From the NCBI RefSeq assembly GCF_039978735.1, contig NZ_JBDWAS010000035.1, forward strand, positions 1 through 64,000: a DNA stretch of 64,000 nt, read 5' to 3'. Below, piece after piece: positions 34,309 to 42,557 of the stretch. Under the pieces are notes generated by a model. That model did no database searches and was not told where the DNA came from. It saw only the letters and a list, made by a program, of their open reading frames with translations. Position 1 is the first letter of the stretch; every line of letters starts with the position of its first letter. This DNA comes from Maricaulis sp039978735 (GTDB lineage: Bacteria; Pseudomonadota; Alphaproteobacteria; Caulobacterales; Maricaulaceae). Made by a program: the position numbers and the translations under genes.

Positions 34309-34327
34309 ATTAAATCGTGCACGATAT
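34309..34327. promoter_or_regulatory. OhrR operator candidate, ohr-proximal
   Basis: Read on the minus strand this is ATATCGTGCACGATTTAAT. It matches the ohrR-proximal site in inverted orientation at 16 of 19 positions. It is centred about 58 nt upstream of the ohr start codon, so OhrR bound here could block ohr transcription. Confidence 0.6.
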
Positions 34328-34367
34328 AATTGGGAAGCCGATGCCCTATCGTCAAGCGCTTGCGATC

Positions 34368-34386
34368 ATATCGCGTACGATTAAAT
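34368..34386. promoter_or_regulatory. OhrR operator candidate, ohrR-proximal
   Basis: ATATCGCGTACGATTAAAT on the plus strand, the inverted partner of 34309-34327. It lies about 38 nt before the ohrR ATG, consistent with autorepression. The A/T-rich arms around a CG-containing centre fit a MarR-type dimer site. Confidence 0.6.
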
Positions 34387-34414
34387 TAGTGTGGTTATTC
34401 CAGCGAGACCCGCA

Positions 34415-34885
34415 ATGCCCGAAACCCCTGCCCCCGCCACCTTCCCGGAAAAGATCCGGCTGAACGATCTGGTGTGTTTCGCCGTCTATTCGGCGAACAA
34501 TGCCTTCAATCGTTTCTACAAGCCGATCATGGCCGAGCTGGGCCTGACCTATCCGCAATTCCTGGTGCTGATGGCGCTGTGGGAAGAAGACGGCCAGCGC
34601 GTCGGCCAGCTGGGCGAACGGCTCGGCCTGGAGTCCAACACGCTCACCCCGCTGCTCAAGCGCATGGAAGCCGCCGGCGTGATCGAACGCCGCCGTGACA
34701 AGGCCGACGAGCGCCGCGTTGCTGTACAGCTGACGCCGTCCGGCCGGGACCTGGAAGCAAAGGCCGGCGCCCTCCTCGCCTGCGTGCCGCAAGCCACGGG
34801 CATGACCACGGACGAGCTGGTCGAACTCAGATCGGCGGTTGAACGCCTGCGCGACAATCTCGCCTGCGCCCGCGACAGCGACTGA
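34415..34885 (+). CDS. ohrR: MarR-family organic peroxide sensor
   Basis: Encodes 156 residues. The N-terminal segment LNDLVCFAVYSANNAFNRFYKP carries Cys21 at the position of the peroxide-sensing Cys of OhrR. The winged helix includes LGLTYPQFLVLMALWE, RLGLESNTLTPLLKRMEAAG and RRRDKADERRVAVQLT. Oxidation of the Cys is known to release OhrR from DNA. The ATG at 34415 is preferred; an in-frame GTG at 34391 adds eight residues. Confidence 0.95.
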   Translation: MPETPAPATFPEKIRLNDLVCFAVYSANNAFNRFYKPIMAELGLTYPQFLVLMALWEEDGQRVGQLGERLGLESNTLTPLLKRMEAAGVIERRRDKADERRVAVQLTPSGRDLEAKAGALLACVPQATGMTTDELVELRSAVERLRDNLACARDSD

Positions 34886-35380
34886 TCAGCTGCACTCCAG
34901 CCCGTGCAGGGCGAAGGTGTCGAGAATGTCCTCGCCGATCCGTTTGGGACGGCGGGTGTCGCGGTCGATCAGGCACCATTCCGTCGTCGCCCGGGCGGAG
35001 AATCGCTTCGCGCCAGGCTTGCGGATATCGACATGGCGGTCGAAGCGCGGCCCGTGGATGCGGCCCAGCCAGGTGCGGATCTCGGCCGTCTCGCCGGGCT
35101 GGATGGCATCGCGATACTCGATCGTGTGTTTCAGCGCGATCCAGATATCGCTGGCGATCATCTCCGGCGTGGCGACGCGGTGCCAGTGGGTGATGGCGAT
35201 ATCCTGGACCCAGCGCAGATAGACGACATTGTTCACATGGCCCAGCTCGTCGATATCGCCCGGGCCCGGCACGACACGGCGGATCAGGGCCGTCTCGAAG
35301 GAGACACAGCCCAGGCCTTCGCCCTCGATCGCCTGCTCCGGCCCGATCACCCCGGCCAGCGAAATCCTGCTGTCGTCCAT
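34886..35380 (-). CDS. Hotdog-fold acyl-CoA thioesterase
   Basis: Encodes 164 residues. The hotdog helix and active-site region are visible as VVPGPGDIDELGHVNNVVYLRWVQDIAITHW, where Asp and His/Asn match the 4-hydroxybenzoyl-CoA-thioesterase type. The core is conserved and the C-terminus (EDILDTFALHGLE) fits. The substrate is unknown. AAGGAG lies 7-8 nt before the ATG at 35380. Its stop immediately abuts the ohrR stop region, so the genes converge. Confidence 0.88.
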   Translation of the reverse strand: MDDSRISLAGVIGPEQAIEGEGLGCVSFETALIRRVVPGPGDIDELGHVNNVVYLRWVQDIAITHWHRVATPEMIASDIWIALKHTIEYRDAIQPGETAEIRTWLGRIHGPRFDRHVDIRKPGAKRFSARATTEWCLIDRDTRRPKRIGEDILDTFALHGLECS

Positions 35381-35467
35381 CCCACTCTCCTTCGCAGGTG
35401 CACAATATATGGATGGCAGCGCGGCGGGTGAAGGGGGGCGGCCGCTCCTAGGAGTCAAAACGCTCCG

Positions 35468-35624
35468 CATTTTTCCCGGTCGGACGCCCGGTCCTGTGCC
35501 GGGCGGAGTGCCGGGACCTGCCGGAAACTCATCGCTTGAAATGACCCACGGTCGGTCCCGGATCTGCGGCCTGCCTGCGCAAGCTGAAGCCTGCGCCCGC
35601 GAAAGCGGGTGTCCGGGAAAAATG
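35468..35624. repeat. 157-nt inverted-repeat element
   Basis: The terminal arms are CATTTTTCCCGG at 35468-35479 and CCGGGAAAAATG at 35613-35624. Short inner stems lie between them, including CCCGC-GAAA-GCGGG at 35597-35610. The element lies in the 375-nt gap between the thioesterase and lpdA. It has no coding content and could be a MITE-like element. Confidence 0.5.
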
Positions 35625-35648
35625 GGAGAGGAAGACAACGCACTCCCG

Positions 35649-35716
35649 CTTTCCCCGGATTTATTCCGGGGTCTGGCGGCGTTTCAGGCGCAAGCTCCAC
35701 CAGGCCCCGGCACGGG
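35649..35716 (-). repeat. Dispersed intergenic repeat, copy 2 (see 144-216)
   Basis: On the minus strand it reads the same ordered blocks as 144-216: GTGCCGGGGCC, CCTGAAACGCC and CCCCGGAATAAATCCGGGG, with scattered substitutions in between. It lies about 40 bp before the lpdA stop codon. Confidence 0.6.
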
Positions 35717-35755
35717 GGCCGGGGGAAGTGGTGAGAAACTGAGAAACCCCCGCCC

Positions 35756-37183
35756 CTATTTCGGCGCGGAAATATGGATCGGATGCCCCAGCGCGGTCAG
35801 GGCGGCTTCGGCGAAGCCTTCGGTGAGGGTCGGGTGGACGTGGATCGTGCCGGCAATGTCTTCCAGGCGCGCGCCCATCTCGACCGCCAGCGCGAATTCG
35901 CCCGACAGCTCGGAGACATGCGTGCCCACGGCGTGGATGCCCAGGATGACATGATCGTCCTTGCGCGCGGTGACGCGGACGAAGCCGCCATCCGTGCCGG
36001 CATCCATGGAGAGATAGCGGCCCGAGGCGGCCAGCGGGAATTTGCCCGTGATCACCTCTTCGCCCTTCGCCTTGGCCTCGTCCGGCGTCAGACCGACACC
36101 GACGACTTCCGGCTCGGTGAAGCACACCGCGGCGATGGCGACGGGATCGTGCACCCGGCGCTGACCGGCGATGATCTCGGCGACCATCTCGCCCTGGGCC
36201 GTCGCCTTGTGCGCCAGCAACGGCTCGCCGACGACATCGCCGATGGCATAGACGCCGCGCATGCCGGTGCGGCACTGGGCATCGACCTTGATGAACTTGC
36301 CATCCATGTCGAGGCCCATGTTTTCCAGGCCCCAGCCGTCGAGGCACGCCTTGCGGCCGACGGCGACGAGGATCTTGTCGGCCTCGATCGACTGGGTCTC
36401 GCCCTTGGCGTCCTCATATTCCAGAACGGCCTTGCCGCCCTTTGTCTCGGTCACGCCCTTGGCCTTGCACGACAGGTGGACATCCACCTTGTGCTTCTTC
36501 AGCCACATCGTGATCGGGCGGGTGATTTCCTTGTCATAGAGCGGCAGAATGCGGTCCAGCGCCTCGATGAAGGTCACCTCGGTGCCCAGCTTGCGATAGG
36601 CGATGCCCAGTTCCAGGCCGATATAGCCCGCACCGACGACGACCAGCTTTTCCGGACGTTCGGTCAGATCCAGCGCCTGGGTCGAACCGATCACCGACTT
36701 GCCGAACGGCATGAAGGGCAGTTCCACTTCCACCGAACCGGTGGCCAGGATCACATTCTCGGCCGTGATCTCGACCTTCTCGCCATCTTCCTGCGTGACG
36801 ATGCAGGTCTTGGCGTTGGAGAATTCGGCCCAGCCGGCGATGTGCTCGGCACCGGCGGCCTTGATCAGCTGCGCCACGCCGCCGGTCAGCTTGGAGACGA
36901 TACCGTCTTTCCAGCCCACCAGCTTGCCCATGTCCAGCTTGGGCGCCTCTGAGAGCGAGATGCCGAAACGGTCGCCCTTGGCGGCCTCGGACATGTGTTC
37001 GAATTCGGTCGCCGCATGGATCATCGCCTTGGAGGGGATGCAGCCGCGATTGAGGCAAGTCCCGCCCAGGCCGTGCTTGTCGACAATGATCGTGTCGAGG
37101 CCCAGCTGGCCGGCGCGGATCGCGGCCGGATAGCCGCCCGGGCCACCACCGACGACGAGGACCTTGCAAGTGCGTTGTTGCAT
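35756..37183 (-). CDS. lpdA: Dihydrolipoyl dehydrogenase, E3 of a 2-oxoacid dehydrogenase complex
   Basis: Encodes 475 residues. The FAD motif VLVVGGGPGGYPAAIRAGQLG is N-terminal. The redox disulfide is C43/C48 in GGTCLNRGCIPSK. The NAD motif is VVVGAGYIGLELGIAYRKLG, and the catalytic His450/Glu455 lie in HVHPTLTE. It reoxidises dihydrolipoamide on the E2 component. It is the last gene of a leftward E1alpha-E1beta-E2-E3 operon, 12 nt after E2. Confidence 0.96.
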   Translation of the reverse strand: MQQRTCKVLVVGGGPGGYPAAIRAGQLGLDTIIVDKHGLGGTCLNRGCIPSKAMIHAATEFEHMSEAAKGDRFGISLSEAPKLDMGKLVGWKDGIVSKLTGGVAQLIKAAGAEHIAGWAEFSNAKTCIVTQEDGEKVEITAENVILATGSVEVELPFMPFGKSVIGSTQALDLTERPEKLVVVGAGYIGLELGIAYRKLGTEVTFIEALDRILPLYDKEITRPITMWLKKHKVDVHLSCKAKGVTETKGGKAVLEYEDAKGETQSIEADKILVAVGRKACLDGWGLENMGLDMDGKFIKVDAQCRTGMRGVYAIGDVVGEPLLAHKATAQGEMVAEIIAGQRRVHDPVAIAAVCFTEPEVVGVGLTPDEAKAKGEEVITGKFPLAASGRYLSMDAGTDGGFVRVTARKDDHVILGIHAVGTHVSELSGEFALAVEMGARLEDIAGTIHVHPTLTEGFAEAALTALGHPIHISAPK

Positions 37184-37195
37184 GGCGTGCGCTCC

Positions 37196-38452
37196 CTAGC
37201 CCATAAACAGGGTGGCCGGGTTCTCCAGGAACCCTTTGACCCGCTGGATCAGCATGGCGGCGTCATAGCCGTCGACGATGCGGTGGTCGAAACAGGATGA
37301 CAGGTTCATCACCTTACGCGGCACGACCTGGCCGTCGGCGTCATAGCGCGGCAGGGTCTGCATCTTGTTGACGCCGATGATGGCGGTTTCCGGCGCATTG
37401 AGGATCGGCGTGGTGACCAGACCGCCGATCGCCCCCAGCGAGGTGATGGTGATGGTCGAACCGCTCAGCTCGTCCTTGGTCGCTTTGCCGTCCTTGGCGG
37501 CCTGGCCGAGACGGCCGAGTTCGCTCGCGATCTGCCAGATGTCCAGGCTCTCGGCGTGCTTGATCACCGGCACCATCAGACCGTTCGGCGTCGCCGCGGC
37601 GATACCGCAATGGATGGCGTCATACTTGGTCAGCACCATGGCCTCGCCATCGAAATGGGCATTGGCCTGGGGCGTGTGCGGCAGGGCCCGCGTCAGCGCC
37701 ATCACGAGGAAGGGGATGAAGGTCAGCTTGGGCTGGTCTTCGCGGCGCGTATTGTTGAGATGCGCCCGCAGTTCTTCCAGCGCGGTGACATCGAGCTCCT
37801 CGACATAGGCGATGTCGGGGATGGTGCGCTGGGCGCGCGACATGTTGTCGGAGATGCGCCGGCGCAGGCCGATCACCTTCTCCTCGGTGACACCGGTCTG
37901 CGGCGCACGGATCGCCGTGCCACCCCCGCCGGACTTGGACGCGAGGCGTCCGCCGGACTTGATGAAATCGTCCAGATCCTCATGCGTGATGCGCCCGGCC
38001 GGACCCGTGCCCGGCACCAGGCCGAGATCGATATCCTTGTCCAGGGCGCGCTTGCGCACGGCCGGGCTGGCCAGCGGGCGCTCGCCGGTCATGCGGGCAG
38101 CCACGGAGGGCGCCGCAGCGGCCTGTTCCGGCTCGACGGGCTTTTTCGGCTCGGGCCGGGCCGGTGCTTCCGGTTCCGGCTCTTTCGCGTCGTCCTCGGC
38201 CGGCGCCGCGCCTTCGGTGGCGATGAACATGATCTCGGTACCGACGGCGATGACATCGCCCGGTGCGCCGACCAGCTTGGTGACGGTGCCGTTCACGGCG
38301 CAGGGGATTTCCACCGTCGCCTTGTCGGTCATCACGTCCAGCACGTGCTGGTCCTCGGTGACGGTGTCACCTTCCTTGACGTGCCATTCGACGATCTCGG
38401 CCTCGACGATCCCTTCGCCGACATCGGGCATCTTGTAGCGGTATTCGCTCAT
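37196..38452 (-). CDS. bkdB: Branched-chain 2-oxoacid dehydrogenase E2, dihydrolipoyl acyltransferase
   Basis: Encodes 418 residues. One lipoyl domain (about 1-78) has Lys44 in VMTDKATVEIP. A Pro/Ala/Glu-rich linker follows, then a peripheral-subunit-binding domain (SPAVRKRALDKDIDLGLVPGTGPAGRITHEDL) and the catalytic core with His390 and Asp394 in FDHRIVDGYDAA. The single lipoyl domain and the neighbouring split E1 support a branched-chain complex over pyruvate dehydrogenase. Confidence 0.93.
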   Translation of the reverse strand: MSEYRYKMPDVGEGIVEAEIVEWHVKEGDTVTEDQHVLDVMTDKATVEIPCAVNGTVTKLVGAPGDVIAVGTEIMFIATEGAAPAEDDAKEPEPEAPARPEPKKPVEPEQAAAAPSVAARMTGERPLASPAVRKRALDKDIDLGLVPGTGPAGRITHEDLDDFIKSGGRLASKSGGGGTAIRAPQTGVTEEKVIGLRRRISDNMSRAQRTIPDIAYVEELDVTALEELRAHLNNTRREDQPKLTFIPFLVMALTRALPHTPQANAHFDGEAMVLTKYDAIHCGIAAATPNGLMVPVIKHAESLDIWQIASELGRLGQAAKDGKATKDELSGSTITITSLGAIGGLVTTPILNAPETAIIGVNKMQTLPRYDADGQVVPRKVMNLSSCFDHRIVDGYDAAMLIQRVKGFLENPATLFMG

Positions 38453-38453
38453 C

Positions 38454-39467
38454 TTAAGCCTCCAGAACGGCGTTCATCGCATTGATGAAACGCTCCGGGC
38501 CCGGGAAGTAGGACCATTCATGCGCATGCGGGTAAGGTGTGTCCCAGCCGGCAACGCGCTGGATCGGCGCCTCGAGGGCATAGAAGCACTCTTCCTGGAT
38601 CTGCGCCGCCAGTTCGGCCGCAAAGCCGGATGTGCGCGGCGCTTCCTGGGCAACGATGCAGCGGCCGGTCTTGTTGACCGAACGGGCGATCGTCTCGATG
38701 TCGTAGGGGACCAGGGTGCGCAGATCGATGATCTCCGCATCGACGCCGGCCTTCTCCGCCGCCGCCTGGGCGACGAGGACGAGCGTGCCATAGGTGACGA
38801 TGGTCACGGCATTGCCTTCGCGCACCACATCCGCCTTGCCGATCGGCACGGTGTAATGGCCTTCGGGCACCTCGCCCTTGGGATGCTTGCCCCAGGACGA
38901 CAGCGCACCGCCGGAATGCCCGTCAAACGGGCCGTTATAGAGACGCTTGGGCTCGAAGAAGATCACCGGGTCCGGGCTTTCGATGGCCGAGATCAGCATG
39001 CCCTTCGCGTCATACGGGTTGGACGGCATCATCACCTGCACACCCGGGATATGGGTGAAGAAGGCTTCCGGGCTCATCGAGTGGGTCTGGCCGCCGCGGA
39101 TACCGCCGCCGCAGGGCGTGCGGATCACGACCGGCGCGGTGAAAGTGCCCGCCGTGCGATAACGCAGGCGCGACAGTTCCGACACGATCTGGTCGAGGCC
39201 GGGGAAGATATAGTCGGCAAACTGGATTTCCGCGACAGGCTTGAGACCCCGCGCCGCCATGCCGATCGCCATGGCGACAATGGCCGCCTCGTTGATCGGT
39301 GCATCGAAGGATCGGTCGAGACCGTATTTCTTCTGCAGGTTCGCCGTGACGCGGAACACGCCGCCGAAATAGCCGGCATCCTCGCCGAAGCTGACGACGT
39401 CGCCATCGCGTTCCATCATCACGTCCAGGGCCGAGTTGAGGGCCTGGATCATGTTCATCTTGGCCAT
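38454..39467 (-). CDS. bkdA2: Branched-chain 2-oxoacid dehydrogenase E1, beta subunit
   Basis: Encodes 337 residues of the transketolase-like beta subunit. Typical segments are NMIQALNSALDVMMERDGDVVSFGEDAGYFGGVFR, EAAIVAMAIGMAARGLKPVAEIQFADYIFPGLDQIVSE and PVVIRTPCGGGIRGGQTHSMSPEAFF. It pairs with the alpha subunit encoded immediately upstream (3 nt gap) to decarboxylate the 2-oxoacids of Val, Leu and Ile. It is one nucleotide away from the E2 gene. Confidence 0.94.
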   Translation of the reverse strand: MAKMNMIQALNSALDVMMERDGDVVSFGEDAGYFGGVFRVTANLQKKYGLDRSFDAPINEAAIVAMAIGMAARGLKPVAEIQFADYIFPGLDQIVSELSRLRYRTAGTFTAPVVIRTPCGGGIRGGQTHSMSPEAFFTHIPGVQVMMPSNPYDAKGMLISAIESPDPVIFFEPKRLYNGPFDGHSGGALSSWGKHPKGEVPEGHYTVPIGKADVVREGNAVTIVTYGTLVLVAQAAAEKAGVDAEIIDLRTLVPYDIETIARSVNKTGRCIVAQEAPRTSGFAAELAAQIQEECFYALEAPIQRVAGWDTPYPHAHEWSYFPGPERFINAMNAVLEA

Positions 39468-39470
39468 GTC

Positions 39471-40700
39471 CTAGACTCCCAGATCCTGGCGCTGGCGGCG
39501 CAGGCGCCAGTCCTGTTCGGCGTAAACATCCTCGAAGATGGAATTGACCGGCGACAGCGGGCCGTCATGCAGCGTGCCGTAGCTTTCCGCTTCCTTGTAG
39601 GAGGCGATCACCAGCTCGTTCTGTTCCTTCTCCAGCGCGGTGTGGCGCTCCTCGTCCCACTCGCCCAGACCGATGAGATGGTTCTTCAGGCGCGCGATCG
39701 GATCGCCCAGCGGCCAGATCTCGTTCTCGCCCTTGGGGCGGTAGCCGGACGGATCGTCCGAGGTGGAGTGCGCATCGGCGCGATAGGTAAAGGTCTCGAT
39801 CACCGTGGCGCCATGACCGGCACGGGCGCGCTCGGCGGCCCATTGCGTGGCGGCATAGACGGCGAGGAAGTCATTGCCGTCGACCCGCAGCGAGGCGAGG
39901 CCGTAGCCGAGGCCCTTCAGCGCAAAGCTGGGCGACTGACCGGCGGCGATGCCCTGGAAGGTCGAGATGGCCCACTGATTGTTGACGACATTGAGGATCA
40001 CCGGCGCCTTGTAGGTCGAGGCCAGCACCAGCGCGCCGTGGAAATCGCCCTCGGCGGTCGAACCCTCGCCGATCCAGCTCGCGGCGATCTGCTTGTCACC
40101 CTTGTACTGGCACGCCATCGCATAACCCACGGCCTGCGGGAATTGCGTCGCCAGATTGCCGGAGATCGAAAAGAAATTGCCCTCGGCCCAGGTGTAGTGC
40201 ACCGGCAGTTGCCGGCCCTTCAGATTGTCACGGCTGTTGGAGATGCAGTGGCACATCATGTCGACGATGTCGCGGCCGCGCGCAAACAGGATGCCTTGCT
40301 GGCGGTAGGACGGAAACACCATATCGCCCTTGTCCAGCGCCATCGCGCCGGCGACGGCAACCGCCTCCTCGCCCGTCGACTTCATGTAGAAGCTCATCTT
40401 GCCTTGGCGCTGCAGCTTCAGCATGCGGTCGTCATAGGCGCGGGTGAGCATCATGTGGCGCAGGCCCTCGCGCAGCACGTCCGGCTGCAGCTTGGGATCC
40501 CAGTCGCCGACGGCCTGGTGGTTGTGATCGAGCACACCGATCAGGCCGAGCGCCAGGTCGCGCGTCTCCATGCCCGCAACGGACGGGTCGGGACGCGGCG
40601 CCTCACCGGCAGCCTGCAGGTCGAGATGGGAGAAGTCGGGCGTGTCGCCGGGCCGGACATGAGGCGCCGGAACATGGAAGCGGGGTTCGTCTTGTGCCAT
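39471..40700 (-). CDS. bkdA1: Branched-chain 2-oxoacid dehydrogenase E1, alpha subunit
   Basis: Encodes 409 residues. The thiamine diphosphate and Mg motif is WIGEGSTAEGDFHGALVLASTYKAPVILNVVNNQWAIST. The phosphorylation-loop equivalent is TYRADAHSTSDDPSGYRPK, typical of BCKDH alpha. The N-terminal extension (about 1-70) is also characteristic of the branched-chain form. It is the first gene of the operon. The divergent Lrp/AsnC gene 188 nt away probably controls it. Confidence 0.94.
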   Translation of the reverse strand: MAQDEPRFHVPAPHVRPGDTPDFSHLDLQAAGEAPRPDPSVAGMETRDLALGLIGVLDHNHQAVGDWDPKLQPDVLREGLRHMMLTRAYDDRMLKLQRQGKMSFYMKSTGEEAVAVAGAMALDKGDMVFPSYRQQGILFARGRDIVDMMCHCISNSRDNLKGRQLPVHYTWAEGNFFSISGNLATQFPQAVGYAMACQYKGDKQIAASWIGEGSTAEGDFHGALVLASTYKAPVILNVVNNQWAISTFQGIAAGQSPSFALKGLGYGLASLRVDGNDFLAVYAATQWAAERARAGHGATVIETFTYRADAHSTSDDPSGYRPKGENEIWPLGDPIARLKNHLIGLGEWDEERHTALEKEQNELVIASYKEAESYGTLHDGPLSPVNSIFEDVYAEQDWRLRRQRQDLGV

Positions 40701-40842
40701 GGGCTCTCGCTGAACTGATGGGGCGTCTGGGCCCCGGCAATCGCCGCGATATACTGGCTCGCGAGCGCGAGACGGCGTCTAACGCGGATGGACAGGTCTT
40801 GTCTACCGTTGGAATGCGGCGCCATTTCGGGGTTCGCAAGTG

Positions 40843-40852
40843 CAATATATTG
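40843..40852. promoter_or_regulatory. Candidate Lrp/AsnC operator between bkd operon and its regulator
   Basis: CAATATATTG is a perfect 10-bp palindrome in an A/T-rich stretch (about 40838-40875), 36 nt before the regulator ATG. The divergent arrangement is that of bkdR and bkd genes. The site call is inference. Confidence 0.4.
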
Positions 40853-40888
40853 GATTAATTTCGCAGAAATCCATGGTTTGAGGAAATA

Positions 40889-41368
40889 ATGACCGCCACT
40901 CTCGACACGATTGATGTCCGCATTCTGGAAGCCCTGCAGGAAGATGCCGGCCGCTCGGTCGCCGATATCGCCGAAATCGTCGGCCTGACACCCTCGCCCT
41001 GCTGGCGCCGGATCCGGCGGCTGGAGACCGAGGGCATCATCAAGCGCCGCTCGGTCCAGCTGGACCGCCGCGCCATCGGCCTGATGTTCACCGCCTATCT
41101 GGAAGTGAAGATCCAGCCGGCCCGCAAGGCGAATTACGAAAAGTTCGAAAGCGCCATCCAGTCGTTCAAGGAAGTCACCGAGGCGGCCACCATGACCGGC
41201 CCCTATGACTACCTGCTCAAGGTCGTGACGCCGGACATCGATAGCTATAACGACTTCATGTACGAGAAGATGATCCCGCTCGACGTGGTCGGCGATTTCC
41301 GCACCTCCGTGCAGATCCGCAATGTGAAGGAAGGCCGCGGCCTGCCCCTCAACCATATCGAGGACTAG
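40889..41368 (+). CDS. Lrp/AsnC-family regulator, likely bkd activator
   Basis: Encodes 159 residues. The N-terminal HTH is TLDTIDVRILEALQEDAGRSVADIAEIVGLTPSPCWRRIRRLETEGII, a standard Lrp start. The C-terminal RAM domain (about 70-145) contains MTGPYDYLLKVVTPDIDSYNDF, which binds amino acids in this family. AGGAAA lies just before the ATG. The divergent bkd operon makes branched-chain amino-acid sensing and bkd control likely, as for BkdR in other proteobacteria. A small membrane-protein gene starts directly after the stop. Confidence 0.93.
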   Translation: MTATLDTIDVRILEALQEDAGRSVADIAEIVGLTPSPCWRRIRRLETEGIIKRRSVQLDRRAIGLMFTAYLEVKIQPARKANYEKFESAIQSFKEVTEAATMTGPYDYLLKVVTPDIDSYNDFMYEKMIPLDVVGDFRTSVQIRNVKEGRGLPLNHIED

Positions 41369-41587
41369 GTGGCCCTTCGCCAGCGCAGCATGACGGGGCC
41401 GCTCCTGTGGGGCGCCGCGATCCTCGTCGCGGTCGTCGTCGTGGTCGTTCTGCGGTTCGATTTTTCCGGCAATCTGGAGATCGATGCCTGTCTCGATGCG
41501 GGCGGACGCTGGGACCGCGCCGCGTCGGCCTGCGACTTCACCCCGCCTCAGGAAGAGACCAGCCGCGGCAGGACGACGGCGCGGTAG
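41369..41587 (+). CDS. Small single-helix membrane protein with CxxxGGxW-type tail
   Basis: Encodes 72 residues from GTG at 41369, immediately after the regulator stop. The ribosome site CGAGGA lies inside the regulator's last codons, so translation is coupled. One membrane helix is predicted at about 12-29 (LLWGAAILVAVVVVVVL), followed by DACLDAGGRWDRAASACD, a short Cys-flanked motif I associate with small hypothetical proteins of caulobacters. Its 3' end overlaps the convergent tetR gene by 40 nt. Confidence 0.6.
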   Translation: MALRQRSMTGPLLWGAAILVAVVVVVVLRFDFSGNLEIDACLDAGGRWDRAASACDFTPPQEETSRGRTTAR

Positions 41588-42123
41588 GCCCGCTCGATTT
41601 CCTCGTCCAGCGCTTCGGGAACAGGCGCACCCGGCATGTAGAGCTTCACGGCACCCAGCGGAAAGCCGATCAGGCCGAGCCGTGCGATTTCCAGGGGCAG
41701 GCCTGTGCGCCGGCAGAAAGCGTCGATCGCTGCCATCACCCGGTCATTGGCCGTGGCGAGCTCGGCCTGCAGCGCTTCCGGCGTATCGTCCGAGATCAGC
41801 TCGCTGCGACGGCAGCACACGAGGATCAGCGCCTTGTCGGGCTCGGCGCGGCAGAAGCGCGGCGTCTCCAGCGCCGCTGCCAGCCCCGGCACGTCGCCGG
41901 GCTGATCGAGGGCTGCAAGAAAGCGGGCATGGAATGCGGCCAGCGTGTCCAGCCAGGCCCGTGCCAGCAGCCCCTCACGCGAACCGAAGCGATGGTAGAG
42001 CGAGCCGACCGATACGCCGGTCTCCGCCACCACGCTCTGCATGCGCACCTCACCGTCACGCACCAGCATGCGGCCAACGGCCGCAAATACATCATTGTCG
42101 GAGAATGTTGACCGCCGGCCCAT
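41548..42123 (-). CDS. TetR-family transcriptional regulator
   Basis: Encodes 191 residues. The N-terminal HTH (about 10-55) contains VFAAVGRMLVRDGEVRMQSVVAETGVSVGSLYHRFGSREGLLARAW. The C-terminal ligand domain is not diagnostic of an effector. It diverges from two tandem small membrane-protein genes whose first ATG is 47 nt away, so these are its likely targets. Its 3' end overlaps the convergent small membrane-protein gene. Confidence 0.88.
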   Translation of the reverse strand: MGRRSTFSDNDVFAAVGRMLVRDGEVRMQSVVAETGVSVGSLYHRFGSREGLLARAWLDTLAAFHARFLAALDQPGDVPGLAAALETPRFCRAEPDKALILVCCRRSELISDDTPEALQAELATANDRVMAAIDAFCRRTGLPLEIARLGLIGFPLGAVKLYMPGAPVPEALDEEIERAYRAVVLPRLVSS

Positions 42124-42170
42124 ATTAGAACATTATTTCTAGAACAAACTTTCCAATACGAGTCACTATC

Positions 42171-42542
42171 ATGCCCCTCCTGCTCTGGCTAGCGGCCGCG
42201 ATGGCCCTGCTCACCACTCTGGTTCACACATTCGCGGGCGGCCGGGAAGTCGCGCGGCCGCTGCTTGCCAGCAACGCCCTGCCACCGGCCTCGAAATGGC
42301 TGAATTATTATTGCTGGCACATCACCACCATCCTGCTCGCCTTCATGGCCGCCGGCTACGCCCTCGCCGCCTGGGATGCCGGCTACCGGCCGATCGCGCT
42401 TTTCCTGACGCCGCTGTGCGCCGCGCTGAGCGTACTCAGCGCGGCCGTCGCCATGAAGGGCGGTATCGCGCCGCTCAAACTGCCCTCGACCAGCCTGTTC
42501 GCCGCCACCGCCGCGCTTGGCGCGGCCGGCCTGGCACTCTAG
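42171..42542 (+). CDS. Small four-helix membrane protein, paralog 1
   Basis: Encodes 123 residues. Four hydrophobic helices are visible (about 2-19, 47-68, 75-93 and 102-122). Conserved with the next gene are VHTFAGGREVARPLL in the first loop and YYCWHITTILLAF at the second helix, including His residues that could bind a metal or heme. Family unknown to me. It starts 47 nt from the divergent tetR gene, suggesting control by that regulator. Confidence 0.65.
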   Translation: MPLLLWLAAAMALLTTLVHTFAGGREVARPLLASNALPPASKWLNYYCWHITTILLAFMAAGYALAAWDAGYRPIALFLTPLCAALSVLSAAVAMKGGIAPLKLPSTSLFAATAALGAAGLAL

Positions 42543-42557
42543 CGGGAGACACAAACA

